This document shows positions 36,650 to 49,108 of a DNA stretch of 64,000 nucleotides, piece after piece (positions within the stretch are counted from its first letter, which is position 1; every line of letters starts with the position of its first letter). The stretch covers positions 37,044,221-37,108,220 of the forward strand of contig NC_085867.1 in assembly GCF_034702125.1 (NCBI RefSeq), given 5' to 3'. Source of the stretch: Engraulis encrasicolus (taxonomy: Eukaryota > Chordata > Actinopteri > Clupeiformes > Engraulidae). The notes under the pieces are model-generated. The model made no database searches. It had not been told where the DNA came from and saw nothing but the letters and a program-made list of their open reading frames with translations. Position numbers and translations under genes: made by a program.

Positions 36650-39227
36650 GTAAGCAGCTCGACCAGTCTCTTTTCCTTTAGCCAGGCATGACCGCAAGGC
36701 AGTACAGAACCCCTGTTAAAGCACTTTACCCCCAACCCCCCTTTCTTAAGAAATGTTGAGTCATAATCCTCTTTGACAACCACCCTTTCCAGCTCAGTAA
36801 AAAAAAAAAAAAGATCTGCCATCATCATCACCAGTCGAGGCATTTCCCTGGCTGTCACTGGCGGCCGGAGAGCAACCTGAGTGGCCTGATGATAAAGTAC
36901 AAAGCTAAATGGGCTTGCTAGCCGTAAGTGTGTGTAATCCGAGAGCCACAATTAAGGGACTTGCTCTTGACGTGGGAAATGATGCTCTCAGGCCATTATT
37001 GTTGGAGATGACATTGGGGACAGACAATGGTAGTAGTTTGCATAATTAGGCCTACCTCTGAAGTGACATTTTTGACATAAGATCAAAAATAACATTCGAC
37101 GAAATAATATTTGGGTTATATCAATTTTTGTGGGAGGTGGGTTAATATGGCGAAACATGAAGGCACATCCACTAAACCTTTGTCATTTGCACATTTTAAG
37201 ATTTGGCCACAGCAAGGTGGGATGTGCATACTTTTACTCTTCTGAACATTTTACATCAGATATTTTATCACCTGCATACCTTTGTTGCCACATGCATGAT
37301 GTTGCTGTAATATCGTTGTCTGTGTATGTTTGTATGTGTGTGTGAAGTGGGTGTGTTCTCCCCCCTCTTAAAACCAAAGGTGTACGAGACGGACAGGTAG
37401 CGGTGAAATTTACTATCTCTTTTTTATGTGCCCTGCCCTCTTTAACTTCTATTTGTCCCATTCGGCACCCCGTACGTACACATGTTCACACCTTCCATAC
37501 AGCCACAGTTACAGCACAGCCAAGTGACTTAAAGGGTACGTGTTTGATAGCCCTGTTAACTTTGAACCTCTGACATTTTCAGTCTGTTGCTTTCCGAGCA
37601 GGCCCTGAAAAAGACCATCAAAGTGCTACACATCCGCTCCTCCAATTGACCCCAAAAGGCCTCCGTGAGATTTAACACTCTTAGCTTGACATTAGAGTGG
37701 AGGCGCTTTGTGTTACCATGGCGATTTGCACATATACAGCTCAAGCTCCTTTTGTCTGTTGGACATGGAGGCACTTAAAGGGTTAATTGGGAGGGCAGTG
37801 AAGACCTTTCCTGGCTGGCTTTTGAATAAGGGTGTGTACAAAGCACAGCTTGAATGAAGGGAAGCTGTTTAGTAGGGTTGTATAGAGTAAGTCGTACCCT
37901 TCAGGTCATAAACACTGTGTAGTCTCGCTATTACAAATAACAGTGTAAGGATTCAGAACACAGATGTTTTTAATGCCTTTTGACTTCACTAAAAATCCAT
38001 CTAGTTGTAGTAACACTGACGCACTCGTATGTACACGAACCACAGACCAGTGTATACAAGCTCTGTCTCTGTCTCTCTCTCTCTTTCTCTCTCTCTCTCT
38101 GATACAGACACCCATGATACACACTCACTCCAGTTCTCCATCTAGTTGGTTTTTATAATATGTTTTTGTCCTCAGTAACCCTACTCTAACTGGTAACTCT
38201 CGGCTAACTCATTTTTAATCCGTGACGCCATGCTCTCTCCAGCCGGCAAAACAAATGGAACATAAGATTGTCAATATCCAGGTCACACTTCATGCTATTG
38301 CAGGTTTACGTTACAGTAATTGGAGGTAACTGGGAAACGGTGCACAGGAAACCGTAAATCCGGACTTAATCCAGAGTTAATCTATAAGGAGGAGAGTCTT
38401 GTGACTTGTGTTGGAGACCCACAGTAGTTCAACCTGGGTGACCAATTACAAAGCAGCATTTTCCACAATAGCAAGTACTTTCACAGTTTTCGTTTTGTTA
38501 AAGCAGTCGGTCATCTTGTGTCTTTTAGGATGAAGTGCAATAATGTAAACCTGCAGCCTTTGCTAAGAATAGTCGACCTCCAAGTGGAGTAGTGTTATCC
38601 ACAATAGCCAGTTTCACAGTTTTCAATGCGTTAATTCAGCCGTTCATGTTGTGCCTTTTAAGAGCCAAATTTAAGTCTGTAAATGTGTGTAGCCTTTTCC
38701 TGAGAATAGCCCAGGTAAGATACATTTTCAAACCTGAATGAGAAATGGTAATGAAGTATAAGCAAGGGCGATTAGGATGATGAAACTGAAGGAAATCCAT
38801 AAAAGGTAAGGCCAAATGAAGGTAAAAAGCTTTGTGTCCTTACATGGCTTCCCTTTGCATCCTTTTATCAGTAGATCCACTCAGACGGGAAAGTGCTAGA
38901 CATTCCTTTTTATCGCCCTCACATGAAAAAAAGTCCTCCTTTCCACAAACAAGTGAAGCACTTTAAAACAAAGTACAGAAAAGGAAAAAAAAATCTGAAG
39001 AGATGAAGTCTGAAGTGTGTCATCCTAACACCGATGCGTCATCTGTCCTCTGTTGAAATATGGATAAATATTATTTCATTTTCAAGACTGATGGACTAGT
39101 AGCGATTAAAAAACCTTGAATCTAAAAAATGATGTTTTTATTTTCTTACAATCATGGTGATTGAGTGTTTACCCATGATTTTCTGTGTGTATGTCTATGT
39201 GTGTGTGTGTGTGTGTGTGTGTTATAG
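36650..39227 (+). other. slc12a2: Intron 13 of slc12a2
   Basis: This intron has 2,578 bases and comparatively little simple repeat. A short CT run lies at 38066-38100 and TG repeats lie directly before exon 14. No coding signal or mobile element is recognised. Confidence 0.85.
39198..39222. repeat. (TG)12 at the exon 14 acceptor
   Basis: TG repeats reach to within six bases of the exon and are followed only by ttatag, in place of a normal pyrimidine tract. Confidence 0.95.
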
Positions 39228-39383
39228 GCTGGCGTCCCAGCTTCAAGTACTACAACATGTGGGTGTCCCTGGCGGGGGCGGCCCTCTGCTGTGTGGTCAT
39301 GTTTGTCATCAACTGGTGGGCGGCCCTGCTCACCAACGTCATCGTCATGTCCCTCTACATCTACGTCAGCTACAAGAAGCCCG
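39228..39383 (+). CDS. slc12a2: slc12a2 exon 14 (TM11 and TM12)
   Basis: This exon has 156 bases, phase 1 at both ends, ending before gtatgc. It reads [20 protein letters not shown], then [20 protein letters not shown] and [14 protein letters not shown]11 and TM12 form the dimer-facing pair, and the exon ends at the start of the cytosolic C-terminal domain. The acceptor is atypical: about twelve TG units at 39198-39222 stand where a pyrimidine tract is expected, followed by ttatag. Confidence 0.96.
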
Positions 39384-39486
39384 GTATGCATGGCTCTACT
39401 CAGTTACTTATCTTTTCATATCTGCTTTGATTACTTTATCTCTTGATTACTTTCTGTCTGCCTCTCTTGATTACTTTTCTTTCTTG

Positions 39487-39494
39487 ATTACATT

Positions 39495-39570
<76 letters not shown>

Positions 39571-39712
39571 TCGGTCTTTCTTTCTTTCGGTCTTTCTTTC
39601 TTTCTTTTGTCTGCCTGTCTGTCTGTCTGTCTTTTGTCTGTCTTTTGTCTGTCTGTCTTTTGTCTGTCTGTCTGTCTGTCTGTCTTTTGTCTGTCTGTCT
39701 TTTGTCTGTCTA
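39487..39712. repeat. (TTTC)n then (TCTG)n compound array
   Basis: About 28 TTTC units, with tcgg variants at the 3' side, pass into TCTG and tcttttg units. The array begins about 100 bases after exon 14. Confidence 0.95.
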
Positions 39713-39906
39713 CCTCTGTCGAGTGCAACTTGACTCCTGTTCCTCATTGTACCTAGAACAAGAAAGAAGCGTGTGTCTGTGTGTCTGTGTGTCTGTGTGT
39801 CTGTGTGCATGAATGCGTGAGTCAGAGAGACAGACCGAGCTCTTTGAAGTGTGCTAGTGCAGTGAGGTCATAGCCACTGCTGATAGGGCCGATCCCCTCT
39901 GGAGCC

Positions 39907-40198
39907 ACACACACACACACACACAGACACACAGACACACAGACACACAGACACACAGACACACAGACACACAGACACACACAGACACACACAGACACAC
40001 ACAGACACACACAGACACACACACAGACACACACAGACACACACACAGACACACACAGACACACACAGACACACACACAGACACACACAGACACACACAG
40101 ACACACACAGACACACACAGACACACACACACACAGACACACAGACACACAGACACACACAGACACACACACACACAGACACACACACACACACACAC
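39907..40198. repeat. (ACACAG)/(ACACACAG)n array
   Basis: About 290 bases of ACAG-spaced CA repeats with unit length varying from 8 to 16 bases. Confidence 0.95.
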
Positions 40199-40573
40199 CA
40201 CTTCTGGAGAGCTTGCAGAACACTGCAGCCTTTCAGCTTTTCAACCTCCTGTCCTTTGTCTGTGAGGCCTGAAAAGTGCTCGGGCAGGCAAAAACCACAC
40301 TTCCAACATCGGTGGCAGACAAGACAGCAAGGACACTTGGGATATTAGCACACAGAGACACACACACATGAGCACTGGCCTCGCTATCCCTGACAGCCCA
40401 CAAACACACAGGTTGCATATGGCATTTTGAATGGGCCAAATTCGTCATTTGCATCACACTGTCACCCATACTAGGCAAATGCGGCCAGCCCTGTGCAAGT
40501 TTACATAATGGACTCATGGTGGACGCTGTGGTGCAGGCTCTTATTTTGAAATGGCACATTAGTTCACATGAGG

Positions 40574-40751
40574 TGTTGCCAGATGTGACCGATGATTTCC
40601 ATCCCCGATAAATGCTCGAAATCACCTGGAGGCACCAAATCCTGCCCAATTTGAGCTAAATTCTATAGATTCCATGGGCTGTAAATTTCTTTTAACCCAC
40701 CCATGGTCATCCTACAAATGGGCAGGAAAACGCCAAATCTGGCAACCCTGT
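40574..40751. mobile_element. Possible small inverted-repeat element
   Basis: gtgttgccagatgtg on the left pairs with ccaaatctggcaaccctg on the right, about 12-13 matching bases. No target duplication is evident. The motif resembles ends of common fish repeats, but support is weak. Confidence 0.4.
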
Positions 40752-41394
40752 TGTGCACTGTAGTCTGTGCACGGTTTTGCACTGCGCACAGGGGATAGAT
40801 ACTCTCCATGTCTTCCTCTCCCTCAGCCCTGTTGTTTCTATGGAGACTGCCCGGTCCCAGGTATGCCAGAGCTTTCACGGTTGAAGAAATGTGGCTCTAG
40901 AAAATGAGACCACAAAGTTTTATAGACTTGACATTTCTGTCAGGCAGAACAAGCAGAAGGGCATGTCTGTGTCTGTATTTGTTTGTTTGTGTGATTACTT
41001 GTGAGTTTGTGTGTTTGTGTGTGTGTCTGTGTGTGTTTCAGTGTCTGTGCTTGCGTGTGTATGTGTGTGTGCGCACACGGATGTGTGCTTGTCTGCGTGT
41101 GTGTGTGTGTGTGTGACACAGAACAGCCGGTGGCCTGATGGCCTTTCAGGTCAGAACCCTGCTGAGTCCACAGATGCACACAACTCCCATGTGGTCATTC
41201 TACTGGCCTTTACAAAATGTGTGTTTGAGTGTGTGTGTGTGTGTGTCTGTGAGTGTGTGGGTTCATTATATGTGTGTGTTCGTGTGTGTGTTCACTGTTC
41301 ATGCTTGTGTGTTCACACGTGCACAAATGAGAGTGCCTGCATTTGTTTGAACAGCCTGAAAGCCCCCAGAGACCACACAGGGTCTCTGTCATCT

Positions 41395-41397
<3 letters not shown>

Positions 41398-41449
<52 letters not shown>
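41398..41449. repeat. (CA)n microsatellite
   Basis: About 26 pure CA units. Confidence 0.96.
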
Positions 41450-41452
<3 letters not shown>

Positions 41453-41619
41453 CTTTCCACTAATGGACCGGGCCTCTTCTCTGAGCTCTGTCTTTTCATT
41501 GCTGCTGTTGCTGGTATGGTATGTGAATGCCACCACAGGCACCGAGTTGGACACCTATGGCCTGCTAGCGTGGGGTCCGGACAGGGTGCAAATGATCTTT
41601 GGTTGCTAATCATTTCTTT

Positions 41620-41704
41620 CTCTCTGTCTCTCTCTCCCTGCCTCTCTCTCTCTGTCTCTCTATCTCTCTCTGTCGCTCTCTCTGTCTCTCTCTCGCTCTC
41701 TCTC

Positions 41705-41779
<75 letters not shown>

Positions 41780-41801
41780 CCCTCTCTCTCTCTCCCTCCC
41801 C

Positions 41802-41850
<49 letters not shown>
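41620..41850. repeat. (CT)n array forming the exon 15 pyrimidine tract
   Basis: About 230 bases of CT with scattered G, ending three bases before the acceptor AG. Confidence 0.96.
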
Positions 41851-41852
<2 letters not shown>

Positions 41853-41853
41853 G

Positions 41854-41953
41854 ATGTCAACTGGGGATCCTCCACACAGGCCCTGACCTACCACAATGCC
41901 TTGACCCACAGCCTGCAGCTCTGCGGGATCACCGACCACATCAAGACCTACAG
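41854..41953 (+). CDS. slc12a2: slc12a2 exon 15 (start of C-terminal domain)
   Basis: This exon has 100 bases from ctctctgtag to gtgcac, phase 1 in and phase 2 out. It reads [20 protein letters not shown], then [13 protein letters not shown](R). [13 protein letters not shown] is the strongly conserved start of the cytosolic domain in Na-dependent SLC12 proteins. The second half varies among paralogs. The acceptor directly abuts a CT-rich array of about 230 bases. Confidence 0.96.
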
Positions 41954-42204
41954 GTGCACCAACAACCAAACCATTGTCTCCCTATGTGTCTGTGTCTGCC
42001 TCTCTAGCTCTGTCTCTCGCTCTCACTCTCTTTCCATGTTTGTCTCTCTCTATCCCCTCTTGTTTGCATCATTTTTTCTCTCTCACCAACACCCTCTCTC
42101 GCTCATATCTCACTCACTCCTCTTCCACTTTCCATTTGTCCAAAAGTGCCATGGAAAAATAGCCTTTTGCCAAGCTTGGCAATACAAGATGTGCAGTCAG
42201 TGAG

Positions 42205-42433
42205 CCACACACACACACCGACACACACAGACACCGACACACACACCGACACACACAGACACCGACACACACAGACACCGACACACACACAGACACCGAC
42301 ACACACACAGACACACACACACACAGACACACACACACACAGACACACACACACACAGACACACACACACACACAGACACACACACACACAGACACACAC
42401 ACACACAGACACACACACACACACACACACACA
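42205..42433. repeat. CACCGA/CACAGA array truncated by a transposon
   Basis: Units acaccgacac then acagacacac, becoming CA. The array stops at the hAT-like element at 42434 and CA resumes at 44238. Confidence 0.94.
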
Positions 42434-44237
42434 CAGGGCTCGAAATTAACTTTTTTCCTTTGTGTCCCGCAATGGTCCCGGATTCCACTTTGTATTGTCC
42501 CGAATGTAACCAGAAGTGTCCCCATTTTTTTTGCGCCTAAATAAGTGGTAAATTATGTCCACGTTCAATTTCATGTGTGATTATGGGTTTTTTTTTTTTT
42601 TTTGCAGTGCAACTGTCAATTCAGGTCTTTAAGAAAAAATTAGGGTGTGTTAAATCATGAACATCTGTGCCTTATATAGAAAAATGCCTTGAGTAACCGT
42701 GCACATTTCGTTTTTCAAGAATATATGAGCATGGTGATATGAGGAAATCTGCATTCAATGACATTATATTTGTCAAACTGATTGCTTTATGCACCAATAT
42801 AGCCTACCCATCATGTAGGCTATTGTAGACTCTATTGCAGCCAGCCTGTTACTCTGTTGTAGCCTATTTAGCCTACAGAAAAAAACAGCTTTCATTTAGT
42901 CTACTACATATCAATAACAATTCAGTGTCTGTTTAGCTTTAGTTAAAAAGTGGCAATAGTCTAACCTAGTCTGACTTTGGCCACTGGTTGTGATGGGCAT
43001 GCCGGTGGAAGATAGCCAGGCCGTGCCCTCCTAGTGATGCAACAGCTTCAGCCAGTCTCGAAGAGATGTGAAAGTCGATGATAATCAGGCTAGGTGGAAG
43101 AAGATGCGGTAGGTTTTGGGGCCGCATTAGGAGTATGACAACGCATTGCAAGACGTTTCCTTTCCGCTTTAAATTCACTTGACATTGACAAGACAATTTG
43201 ATAAGTTAACCTAAAAATAAATGCACAAGAGAAAAAACTACGACCGCACACTTAGGCCTACCTCACTTTCGAGAAAGAGAGGGGGATAGGCTAGCATGGA
43301 GAGGGAGGGGAGGGGGAGAAAGAGTTTGGAGAGAAATGCGCTGGCAATGCTGTAAAATTGAAGCGCGTTCTTCGTGCTTGTAATCAATGAAGTCAAGGTG
43401 GACTTTTTCCCTTTTCAATTAGACCTTGGCTAATAGGCATTTCTGCTTTTACCAGCACAGAAACAATAACACGGATACTTCAGCATTAATTAAATAACTG
43501 CGTTTGTATGACAATGTTCAGAATATAGCGCCTTCATTTCTAGCCACATTTGAATGAAACTACTTGACGTTCTTGGCTAACAACTACCTCTGTTAGCTTG
43601 CTTGCCGTTTCCCTAACTATTTGTTAATGGAAAGTAATTTACAGGCAGTTTCTGATATGTATGAATGAGGGTTAATCTACTTTAGAGCCAGCTCGCGTTT
43701 CTGGTGTTTTGGGCAGATAGCACGCGACAGGTGGCCACAGACAACTGCGCATTGTTTGGGGCTGTTGCTTTGCTTACCTGAAATATTAGCAAAACCGAAC
43801 TCCATTCCTCTCACAGCTTAACCATGTCTACTGGAATATATCCTTGTTGGCTTGAAAAATCAACAATCCAGAGCCCGTTTTCTCTGAGAGCATTTCTAGT
43901 TCAGGGTGAAATGGCATAACCAACGGGACAACCAACCTCTCAGCAGCAGTCCGAAGAAACACGCGCTTGCAGTCGCAGCTGCGAAATCTTAATCAACATT
44001 CTAGAACACAATGCGGACGTTTATAGGAAAGTTTTCTGTTGCTATTTTCGCTGATGGTTGGTGTTGAGTTAGGCTAATGTCCCAGTGTGATGGCTTTGCA
44101 AATATAATAGCCTTTTTGAATCTTTTCATTTATATTTTTGGACGGTCCCGGCATTGTCCCAGAAATGATAACTTTGTGTCCCCACAACATTTTTTATGGT
44201 CCCCGGGACGTCGGGACACCGTTAATTTCGAGCCCTG
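42434..44237. mobile_element. hAT-like element, 1.80 kb, inside a CA array
   Basis: The left end cagggctcgaaattaac is a perfect inverse of the right end gttaatttcgagccctg. Subterminal tgtccc/ggtcccgg motifs occur at both ends. It is flanked by CA repeats, so the octamers cacacaca and cacacacg fit an 8-base duplication but cannot prove it. No transposase frame is seen. Confidence 0.82.
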
Positions 44238-44240
44238 CAC

Positions 44241-44320
<80 letters not shown>
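44238..44320. repeat. (CA)n continuing after the hAT-like element
   Basis: About 40 CA units with one CG near the start. Confidence 0.95.
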
Positions 44321-44889
44321 GAAGCGGCATGAAAAATACATGGCTGAGCACCAGAGTGTAGCGTCACTCTCTCACACCGCAGCTTTTATTGATCCCATTG
44401 ACTGCTGCTCTAATCCACACCATGCTGGGGCACAGGAGGTGCTCTGCAGTCTTGGTGTTTAAGGGTATCCACAGATGACTTATTGACATATCGTTTGGGA
44501 ATCGGTAGAGTAGAGTAGAGTAGAGTAACTTTATTGATCCCCAGGGGGAAATTCAGGTATCCAGTAGCTTACATAAATACACAAATACACAAAAGCCCAC
44601 ATGGACATTTCAAGACAAAAATAAACACAGGAATAGTCATCAGGGTGGGGAAAATACAATAAAATAATAGAGATAAATGTAGAAAAAGGTAATTGTGCAA
44701 AAAGACATTCTGTGAGTTGGGATAGACCAAAGCAGAAAAAACATACTCTGTCAGTTAAGGTAGGCAACAAGTGTTGATGGATACATCTATGATATAGTAT
44801 AGTATGTAGAAGTAGGCAGTGTACAGAGTATGATAGGGGTTGAACATTCTTACAATGTCACAGTAAAGTACAGGTAAGTGTTTTAGGCA

Positions 44890-44911
44890 AGCACACACAC
44901 ACACCACACAC

Positions 44912-44997
<86 letters not shown>

Positions 44998-45005
44998 ACA
45001 CACAC
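44890..45005. repeat. (CA)n with CCACACA variants
   Basis: CACCACACACC units at the 5' end, then pure CA. Confidence 0.95.
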
Positions 45006-45122
45006 AAAGAGGTACCCCAGTAACTGGGCCAGCTCCGACAGATCACAGTCTTTGCTTGTGGTAAGCAGGAAAAACAAGTATGTCCAGTGGTCAAGGGTCA
45101 AAAGTTCCTTAGTGCAGTTATT

Positions 45123-45228
<106 letters not shown>

Positions 45229-46039
45229 AAGAGGTTTCCCGGGCTGGGCCAGCTCTGGCATCTCAGGCAGTCCAGTCCCCTATGATGATGTTCTTCTTAG
45301 TGTCCTTCTGTGTGTTGTTAAACAGCTGAATTGCCCATGGGACAAAGGACTTCCTTAGTCTGTCAGTCCTGCAGGTGAAAGCACGGAGTCTGTGGCTGAA
45401 CAGACTCAGTTGGTTAGTGAAGGTGGCGTTAAGGGGGTGATGCTGATTGTCCATAATAGAGTCTAGTCTGCTCAGTGTTCTGTTCTCGGTTATTGAGGTG
45501 AGTGTATATAGAGTGTATAGGTATACAGAGGCCACCGATTTAACGAGGTGGGAGAGTGAAGGCAGTGCTTGTTTTAAAGGGGCTTGATTAGGGATCTGTG
45601 TTCTCTTGGTGGGAGAGGTACATGTAGATGTTGATGAGATTAGGAATAGACCTCAGGAATCGAACCCTTATTGGAAGGGACCTCAGGAATTAAAGGCGTA
45701 TCGTGTAGAGACCTTGTATGTAGTCTTACGTTTAGGAACCATAAGCGCAGGCGTGGGAAAGTGAAAAAGCACCGGGGGAATGCATTCTGATGATTCGTGT
45801 TGGTGTTCTTCATTCAGATGTGCATGCAATATTTGTAACATACGATTCTATGTGAAGGCCATAGAACAACATGGCTGATGTCACTGCAGACCTACTTTCT
45901 GCCAGTGTGCTAAGTCTTCTCCTGGGAGCCGTCCTCCACGATGTGATGTATGCTAGGGTGTCTGCCATTGGCCATGCCTCTCCTCGCGCTGCTGCTCCAT
46001 CCAACTCTGTCAGGAGACGCTCCAAGGACGCTCCCTTAG

Positions 46040-46072
<33 letters not shown>

Positions 46073-47424
46073 CAGACAGACTGTAGAGTGGAATAAGATA
46101 TGGTGCTTTTTCAGATAGTTGGCATTGCTTGCATATCTCTATGCTGCTAAGCTGGGCAGTCGCCCTAGAGGAGAGTAGAAGAGAGGAGTCTGTGCTGAGA
46201 CTGACAAGTTTAATATTGACTTTTGATGGTGAAACAGAATCGGTCACAATAAATAGAGCTCTTTCCGTAGAGTCACTCCTTCCACTGTCTGTAGTGGATT
46301 GAATATGCACTATAGTCCAGGCAGCCCATCAGACAGCCAACCAGGCAGCAGTTACTTGTTCAGTTTGGTATGGTGTGTACATCTTTTATTGTGGAAGAAC
46401 CACCAATAGAGTCAAATAGATACGCTAAGCAGTCACGTGATATTTCCATGCACATCTGTGTGTTGTTCTGCAGCCAATGTTATCATTGGGATGACGGGAC
46501 GTCTTTGTTAGAGAGAGAGAGAGGCAGGGGACGGTGGAGTGCTGTGCTGAGGTAGTGGGGGGGCGACGGGGGGGCTGTTATTGCTGTCTCCTGTCAACTA
46601 AGGGGTTCTGCTAAGTATTGGCAGGCGTTCTTCAGTGATTAAACTGTTTGTTCATCATTCTCGTCGTCCTGCAGTTATTTTTATGTTTTTATTTTGTGAA
46701 GAGCAACGTGGCTTTCTTCATGCGAATTTCATTGTAGACAGCCAAGCAGAACTTTAGCTCAGAGACTGAGAGGATAATAGGAGAGTGCTGTTTGAGTCTG
46801 GTCTCAGCAGGACTTGTCTTTTTGACTTTGTGTGTTATTCAATATTTGAGACGGCCTTTATGAATACATCTCCATATCCATAGAGAATAGTAATAAAGTT
46901 TGGGGAAACCACCGGGTTACTGCGATATGACATGCTGATGCTACTGCACAGCAATCAGTGGCGCCTGTCTCCCTAAATCAAGGGGGAAATATCTCTTGAC
47001 ATTTCGTTCCTGTGTCTATCTATCTGTTCTTGTTTATCTGAGCACGAGTGAGTTGCTCATTGCAGGCCGGAGATTTGCAGCCGTGATTTGGTGATTGATG
47101 TGTTAATGGAGATTTTCTCGGCCAATTTATGGCTCGCGATCATCAGGCGTTGTGACCTTCACAATGGCTCTTGTTTCCCAGTGAGGTTATTATCCGCGCT
47201 GTTTGCACGCGTGCGTGCGTGCGCGCGCATGCGTGCGTGGCGTGCGTGTGTGCAGGCGTGCATTTGTGTGCATGTGTGTACACTGCATGCTGTTTCCGGA
47301 TGCAATGACGTTCTGATCAGCATGACACACAACAAGTGGAGTCAGATTTCCTGTAACGAATGCTGCTGGAGGAGGGTGATTGGCAGGCAGAGGCAAACTT
47401 GCTGCCGCTCACAGCAGCTTACCA

Positions 47425-47493
47425 GAGAGAGAGGGAGAGAGAGAAAGGGAGACGGGCAGACAGACAGGCAGACAGGCAGACAGGCAGACAGGC

Positions 47494-47528
<35 letters not shown>

Positions 47529-48110
47529 AAAGGGTGCTGCCACTTACAGCAGCTTACAGATGCGGGAGGAAGAGAGAGAGAGAGACCGAGAGACAGATAG
47601 AGAGAGAGCTGCAGCCCACAGCAGGTCATGAGTGGGGAAGGAGAAATAAAAAAGGGTAGAGAGAGAGGTGAAGGTCAGAGAGCCAGAGGTAAAGGAGGTG
47701 GAGAGGCCGGAGGAAGGAAGGAAGGAAGGAGGGAGGGAGGCAGGGAGAGAGGAGGGAGGGAGGGAGGGAGGGAGGGAGGGAGGGAGGCAGGGTGAGAGAG
47801 AGAGGGAGATGAAGGTAAAGACTCAGCTGACAGTGATGGGTTGAGTAGTGGAGAAATGTGGAATGGTGGAGGAGAGGAGAGGAGAAAGGAGGAGAGGAGA
47901 GGAGAGGAGAGGAGAGGAGAGGAGAGGAGAGGAGAAAGGAGGAGAGAATTGTGAAAGTGTAGACGAGGTTGCTGAAGCACACAAAATGTGAGTGTGAAAA
48001 GAGGAGGAGGAGGAGGAGGGTTGGAGGGATGGAGGGAAGGAGGTAGTGTGGAGAGAGGAGGAGAGGAGGAGTGGTGGAGAGGAGTAGTGGCGGAGGAGTG
48101 GAGAGGCGTG
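47425..48110. repeat. Purine-rich tandem repeat cluster
   Basis: Successive blocks of GACA/GGCA (47456-47528), GAGA (47570-47610), GGAA/GGGA (47710-47790), GGAGA (47872-47944) and GGA-rich DNA. The sense strand is strongly purine-rich. Confidence 0.92.
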
Positions 48111-48485
48111 AAGGAGGTGTAGACAAGGCCGACTGTGAAGTTGAAGTGAGTGACGGTGAAGAGAGAGCGAGACCGAGAAAGTTCTCAATTCTTGGCAGCT
48201 CCCACGGCGCATTGCATAACAAAAAAATAAATACAAGGCAATACACTATTCATATCAACCGCAGGAAAAGGCACTTATACATTCCCCTGGCTGTTTTTCT
48301 CCTAACTGTTCTGTCTCGGTCAGTGAGTTCACGTCTTTAACATTTAGCTGAAGGGAAGGTGAATCATTCACAGTAAAAATAGCAAAAGTAAACAGCATAC
48401 AGTAGGTATGTACGACAGCTTGACGAACGATTGTTGTTACTGTATCTATATGCTAGAAGATGAGGTTTTAATGGTGACTTGGTGG

Positions 48486-48838
48486 GTGCGTGTGTGTGTC
48501 TGTGTGTGAATGAGTGCGTGTGTCTGCCTGTGTGTGTGTCTGCCTGCCTGTGTGTGTGTCTGCCTGCCTGTGTCTGAGTGCGTGTCTGTCTGCCTGTGTG
48601 TGTCTGTCTGCCTGTGTGTGTGTGTCTGCCTGTGTGTGTGTGTCTGCCTGTGTGCGTGTGTCTGCCTGTGTGTGTGTGTCTGCCTGTGTGTGTGTCTGCC
48701 TGTGTGTGTGTGTGTGTGTCTGCTTGTGTGTGTGTGTGTCTGCCTGTGTGTGTGTCTGCCTGTGTGTGTGTGTGTCTGCCTGTGTGTGTGTGTGTCTGCC
48801 TGTGTGTGTGTGTGTCTGCCTGTGTGTGTGTGTGTGAG
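48486..48838. repeat. Minisatellite of GTGTGTGTCTGCCT units
   Basis: About 20 units of 12-20 bases, each a GT stretch closed by CTGCCT. Length varies by whole GT dinucleotides. Confidence 0.94.
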
Positions 48839-48956
48839 CCTTAATAGTGACATGGGGATTATGTATCGGATGTAATTGGGTTCCCATCATGTGTCCAAGC
48901 CCATGACATGCTGGAACAGAACGCCTTCCCCTCTGTATGACCTGTCTCTTTAATAA

Positions 48957-48976
48957 CACACACACCACACTCACAC

Positions 48977-49027
<51 letters not shown>

Positions 49028-49108
49028 ACACACCACACACCACACACCACACACCACACACCACACGCACACGCACACGCACACGCACACGCACACGCAC
49101 ACATACAC
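48957..49108. repeat. CA array with CACACC and CGCACA blocks
   Basis: Pure CA core, then six ACACACC heptamers, then six GCACAC hexamers: three phased variants side by side. Confidence 0.94.

Larger units (their letters stand above)
39384..41853 (+). other. slc12a2: Intron 14 of slc12a2
   Basis: This intron has 2,470 bases. It contains a TTTC then TCTG array (39487-39712), an ACACAG array (39907-40198), a possible small inverted-repeat element (40574-40751), a CA array (41398-41449) and the CT array before exon 15. A minus-strand open frame at 40233-40649 matches nothing I know. Confidence 0.8.

Noticed and set aside
40233..40649. 138-codon minus-strand frame as a gene
   Set aside because: No recognisable similarity, no splice or promoter evidence, and part of it overlaps a repeat.
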